DNA from: Salinarchaeum sp. Harcht-Bsk1
GTDB lineage: Archaea > Halobacteriota > Halobacteria > Halobacteriales > Salinarchaeaceae
NCBI RefSeq assembly: GCF_000403645.1
Contig: NC_021313.1
Span: 1,217,014-1,281,013 of the forward strand
Direction: 5' to 3'
DNA: 64,000 nucleotides
Made by a program: the position numbers and the translations under genes. How positions within the stretch are numbered: the first letter of the stretch is position 1; every line of letters starts with the position of its first letter. The notes beneath the pieces were generated by a model. It was not told the DNA's origin, did not search any database, and worked only from the letters and a program-made list of their open reading frames with translations. Shown one piece after another: positions 61,921-64,000 of this stretch.

Positions 61921-64000
61921 TCAGTACGTCTCGCGGAGGTGCGTCACCGAGAGCGCCTCGGCGACCGATCCGTCCTCGCCCTCCTGGCGGTCGAACGTTA
62001 CCGTCCGCTCCTCGCCGGCAGCGAGGTGGAAGAAGTTGTCCGTGAAGTGCCCGGCGAGCGCGCCGGGGTCCAGCCGGACGTAGAGCGCGGCGCCGTCGGC
62101 CGCGACCGTCACCTCGTCGCCGTCGACGCTGACGTCGAGGTCGACCTCGGGGAGTTCGAGCTGTTTGTAGACGTTCAGGACCTCGATTGCGACGTACGAG
62201 TCCTCCTCGCCGGTGTACTCCGCTCGGACCAGGAGATCGGACAGGTCGGCGTCGAGACCCTCCGCGCCGAGCGCGTCGGGATCGAGCGTCGCCACGACCG
62301 CGCTCTCCTGGGCGTCGAGGTCCGCCGCCACCGTCTCCTCGTGGAGGATCTCGCCGTCGAACGTCTCGGCAGTGATCTCCACGTCGCCGTCCAGGGCGTG
62401 AGGTTCGTCGCTCGTGACCCAGACCTGCGCCGCGCCGGGGTCCTCGTCGCGCCCGATCGGATCGCCGTCCTCGTCGACGGGCGTGATCGAGACCAGCACC
62501 GGCGCGTAGAACCGCCGCGCCATGTGCTGGAGCGCCTTCCAGCGGCCGCCGTACTCGATCGACGACCAGGAGGCGACCTGCCACATGTCGTTGAGCTGCC
62601 AGTAGATGGTGCCGCCGCAGTGGGGCTTCAGGCGACGCCAGTGCTCGATGGCGGTCTCGATGGCGAGGCCCTGCTGGACCTGGCTGAGGTAGACGAAGTC
62701 CTCCATCGAGAAGGGGACGCGGAAGTGGTCGACCATCCGCTGGAGGATCCGGCCGTTGCCGCCGGGGTTGCGCTGGTGGTGCTCCATCAACGGAGCGGTC
62801 GGGTTCATGTCCGCGGGTTCGAGGACGTCCGAGAGGGTTTCGATCGAGGGGAAGGACTGGTAACCGAACTCGGAGGCGAAGCGTGGCTCGGCGTCGAGGT
62901 ACGCCGAGAAGGGCTTGCCGGAGTGCCAGACGTCCCAGAAGTGGACGTCGCCCTCGCTGTTGTCGTTGGGAAGCACGTCGGGGGAGGTGCTGTGCGGTGA
63001 GGCCGGCCAGTACGCGCGGCCGTCGGGGTCGACGGACTCGACGATCGGTTCGAGCGTGTCGAGGTAGAGCGAGTCGTAGTCGTCGGCGTAGGTGTCGTAG
63101 TCGTCGGCGCCCTCGCCGATCCACTCCCGGAGCATCTCCTCGTTCTCGTTGTTCCCACACCACAGCGCGATCGAGGGATGGGAGGACAGCCGGCGGACCT
63201 GGTACTCGGCCTCGGCAGCGACGGAGTCGAGGAACTCGTCGTCGCTGGGGTAGAGCGCGCAGGCGAACATGAAGTCCTGCCAGACGAGGAGGCCCTGCTC
63301 GTCGCAGGCCTCGTAGAAGGCGTCGCGCTCGTAGATGCCGCCGCCCCAGATCCGGATGGTGTTCATGTTGGCGTCGACGGCGTCGGACAGGAGGCGCTCG
63401 TAGTCCGCGTCGTCGACGCGCGTCGGGATGCCGTCGGTCGGGATCCAGTTCGCGCCCTTCGAGTAGACGGGCTGGCCGTTGACCTCGAAGCCGAAGGACT
63501 CGCCCGCCTGGTCGGGTTCGCGGACGAGTTCGATCTCGCGGAAGCCGATCCGCTCGGAGGCCGCATCGGCGACCGTCTCGCCGCTCGCGTCGGGCGCGAT
63601 CTCGACGTGGAGATCGTAGAGCGGCTGATCGCCGTGACCAGCGGGCCACCAGAGGTCTGGGTCGTCGACGGACACCGAGACGGTGGCCTCGTCGACGCCT
63701 GAGCCGAGGGCGACGGACTCGGTCGCTGCGGCGTCGATATCGTCGTCCTCGAAGGCGAGGGTGACGTCGTAATCACCTGCATCGGGAGATTCGACGCGGA
63801 GGTCCACGTCGAGATCCACCGCTCCGTTCTCGCCGTGCTCCTGGCCCACCGCGACGTCTGTGATCCGCGGCGCGGAAAAGGACACGAGGAATGCGTCCCG
63901 CCAGATACCCACCGTCGGGAGGCAGGTGCCCCAGTCCCAGCCGAAGTGACACTGCGCCTTGCGGATGAAGTTCCGGTGGGGCTGCTCGACGGGGAACTCG
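61921..64000 (-). CDS. Beta-mannosidase-type glycoside hydrolase family 2 protein (5' end outside window)
   Basis: At least 692 residues, open at the right edge. The visible start of the fragment, HRNFIRKAQCHFGWDWGTC, is the internal jelly-roll motif of GH2 beta-mannosidases, so the true start lies beyond 64000; the GTG at 63912 is internal. The Ig-like domain is followed by the TIM barrel with NMNTIRIWGGGIYERDAFYE, acid/base Glu in ALWCGNNENEEM and nucleophile Glu in FASEFGYQSFPS. C-terminal beta domains follow. It removes terminal mannose from oligosaccharides; no signal peptide can be assessed. Confidence 0.92.
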   Translation of the reverse strand, partial: EFPVEQPHRNFIRKAQCHFGWDWGTCLPTVGIWRDAFLVSFSAPRITDVAVGQEHGENGAVDLDVDLRVESPDAGDYDVTLAFEDDDIDAAATESVALGSGVDEATVSVSVDDPDLWWPAGHGDQPLYDLHVEIAPDASGETVADAASERIGFREIELVREPDQAGESFGFEVNGQPVYSKGANWIPTDGIPTRVDDADYERLLSDAVDANMNTIRIWGGGIYERDAFYEACDEQGLLVWQDFMFACALYPSDDEFLDSVAAEAEYQVRRLSSHPSIALWCGNNENEEMLREWIGEGADDYDTYADDYDSLYLDTLEPIVESVDPDGRAYWPASPHSTSPDVLPNDNSEGDVHFWDVWHSGKPFSAYLDAEPRFASEFGYQSFPSIETLSDVLEPADMNPTAPLMEHHQRNPGGNGRILQRMVDHFRVPFSMEDFVYLSQVQQGLAIETAIEHWRRLKPHCGGTIYWQLNDMWQVASWSSIEYGGRWKALQHMARRFYAPVLVSITPVDEDGDPIGRDEDPGAAQVWVTSDEPHALDGDVEITAETFDGEILHEETVAADLDAQESAVVATLDPDALGAEGLDADLSDLLVRAEYTGEEDSYVAIEVLNVYKQLELPEVDLDVSVDGDEVTVAADGAALYVRLDPGALAGHFTDNFFHLAAGEERTVTFDRQEGEDGSVAEALSVTHLRETY

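Overview
The window is a high-GC chromosomal segment of a halophilic archaeon (class Halobacteria). The protein products are strongly acidic. Exported proteins carry twin-arginine signals and haloarchaeal lipoboxes. There is an S-layer-type glycoprotein with a PGF-CTERM tail, a halocyanin, a geranylgeranyl reductase for archaeal lipids, a thermosome subunit, archaeal release factor aRF1 and ribosomal protein S8e. Several promoters have a TATA box about 25-30 bp before the start codon, as expected for leaderless haloarchaeal mRNAs. The species cannot be named from the sequence alone.

Layout. 0-16 kb: S8e; an Lrp regulator divergent from two tandem glutamine synthetase genes; a YihY-type membrane protein; a 17-bp tandem repeat abutting trm1; a glutamine amidotransferase; an SRPBCC protein; a halocyanin; the S-layer-like glycoprotein; a zinc-finger protein; a DUF192 protein; and a 2-isopropylmalate/citramalate synthase behind a small leader ORF. 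16-24 kb: tRNA-Ser(CGA) with a duplicated 3' end, a MoxR ATPase and a complete Dpp/Opp-type peptide ABC operon (binding protein, two permeases, two ATPases). 24-29 kb: a HEAT-repeat protein, an FG-GAP/UnbV lipoprotein and a DyP-type peroxidase-like protein. 29-36 kb: two paralogous chemotaxis transducers, each ending in a helix-hairpin-helix domain. 36-55 kb: creatininase-family protein, signal peptidase, thermosome, GNAT, cupin, TetR/MATE pair, thioesterase, MFS transporter, a HisG-like protein, a very acidic 876-aa coiled-coil protein, a P-loop-less RecA/KaiC-like protein, an FKBP-type isomerase and the lipid reductase.

55.2-60.35 kb is the most unusual region: a roughly 5.1-kb integrated element that has split the 5' end of the aRF1 gene prf1. 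The original promoter and first codons remain at 55204-55266. The gene body has been given a new start and N-terminus by the element at 60293. An 11-bp direct repeat, AAGTACGAGTT, lies in both prf1 fragments and marks the ends. The element encodes a tyrosine recombinase, a ribbon-helix-helix-like protein divergent from the rebuilt prf1, three small RHH-like proteins behind a structured AT-rich region, an HUH-type Rep-like protein, a SHOCT-domain protein and a small membrane protein. I see no virion genes. The window ends in a beta-mannosidase gene that runs off the right edge.

A second pattern is a family of at least five dispersed 120-190 bp elements between 37.9 and 61.9 kb. They share end motifs that pair with each other through stems that covary between copies, which points to a structured RNA or mobile DNA family. 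No CRISPR array, rRNA gene or classical insertion sequence was found.
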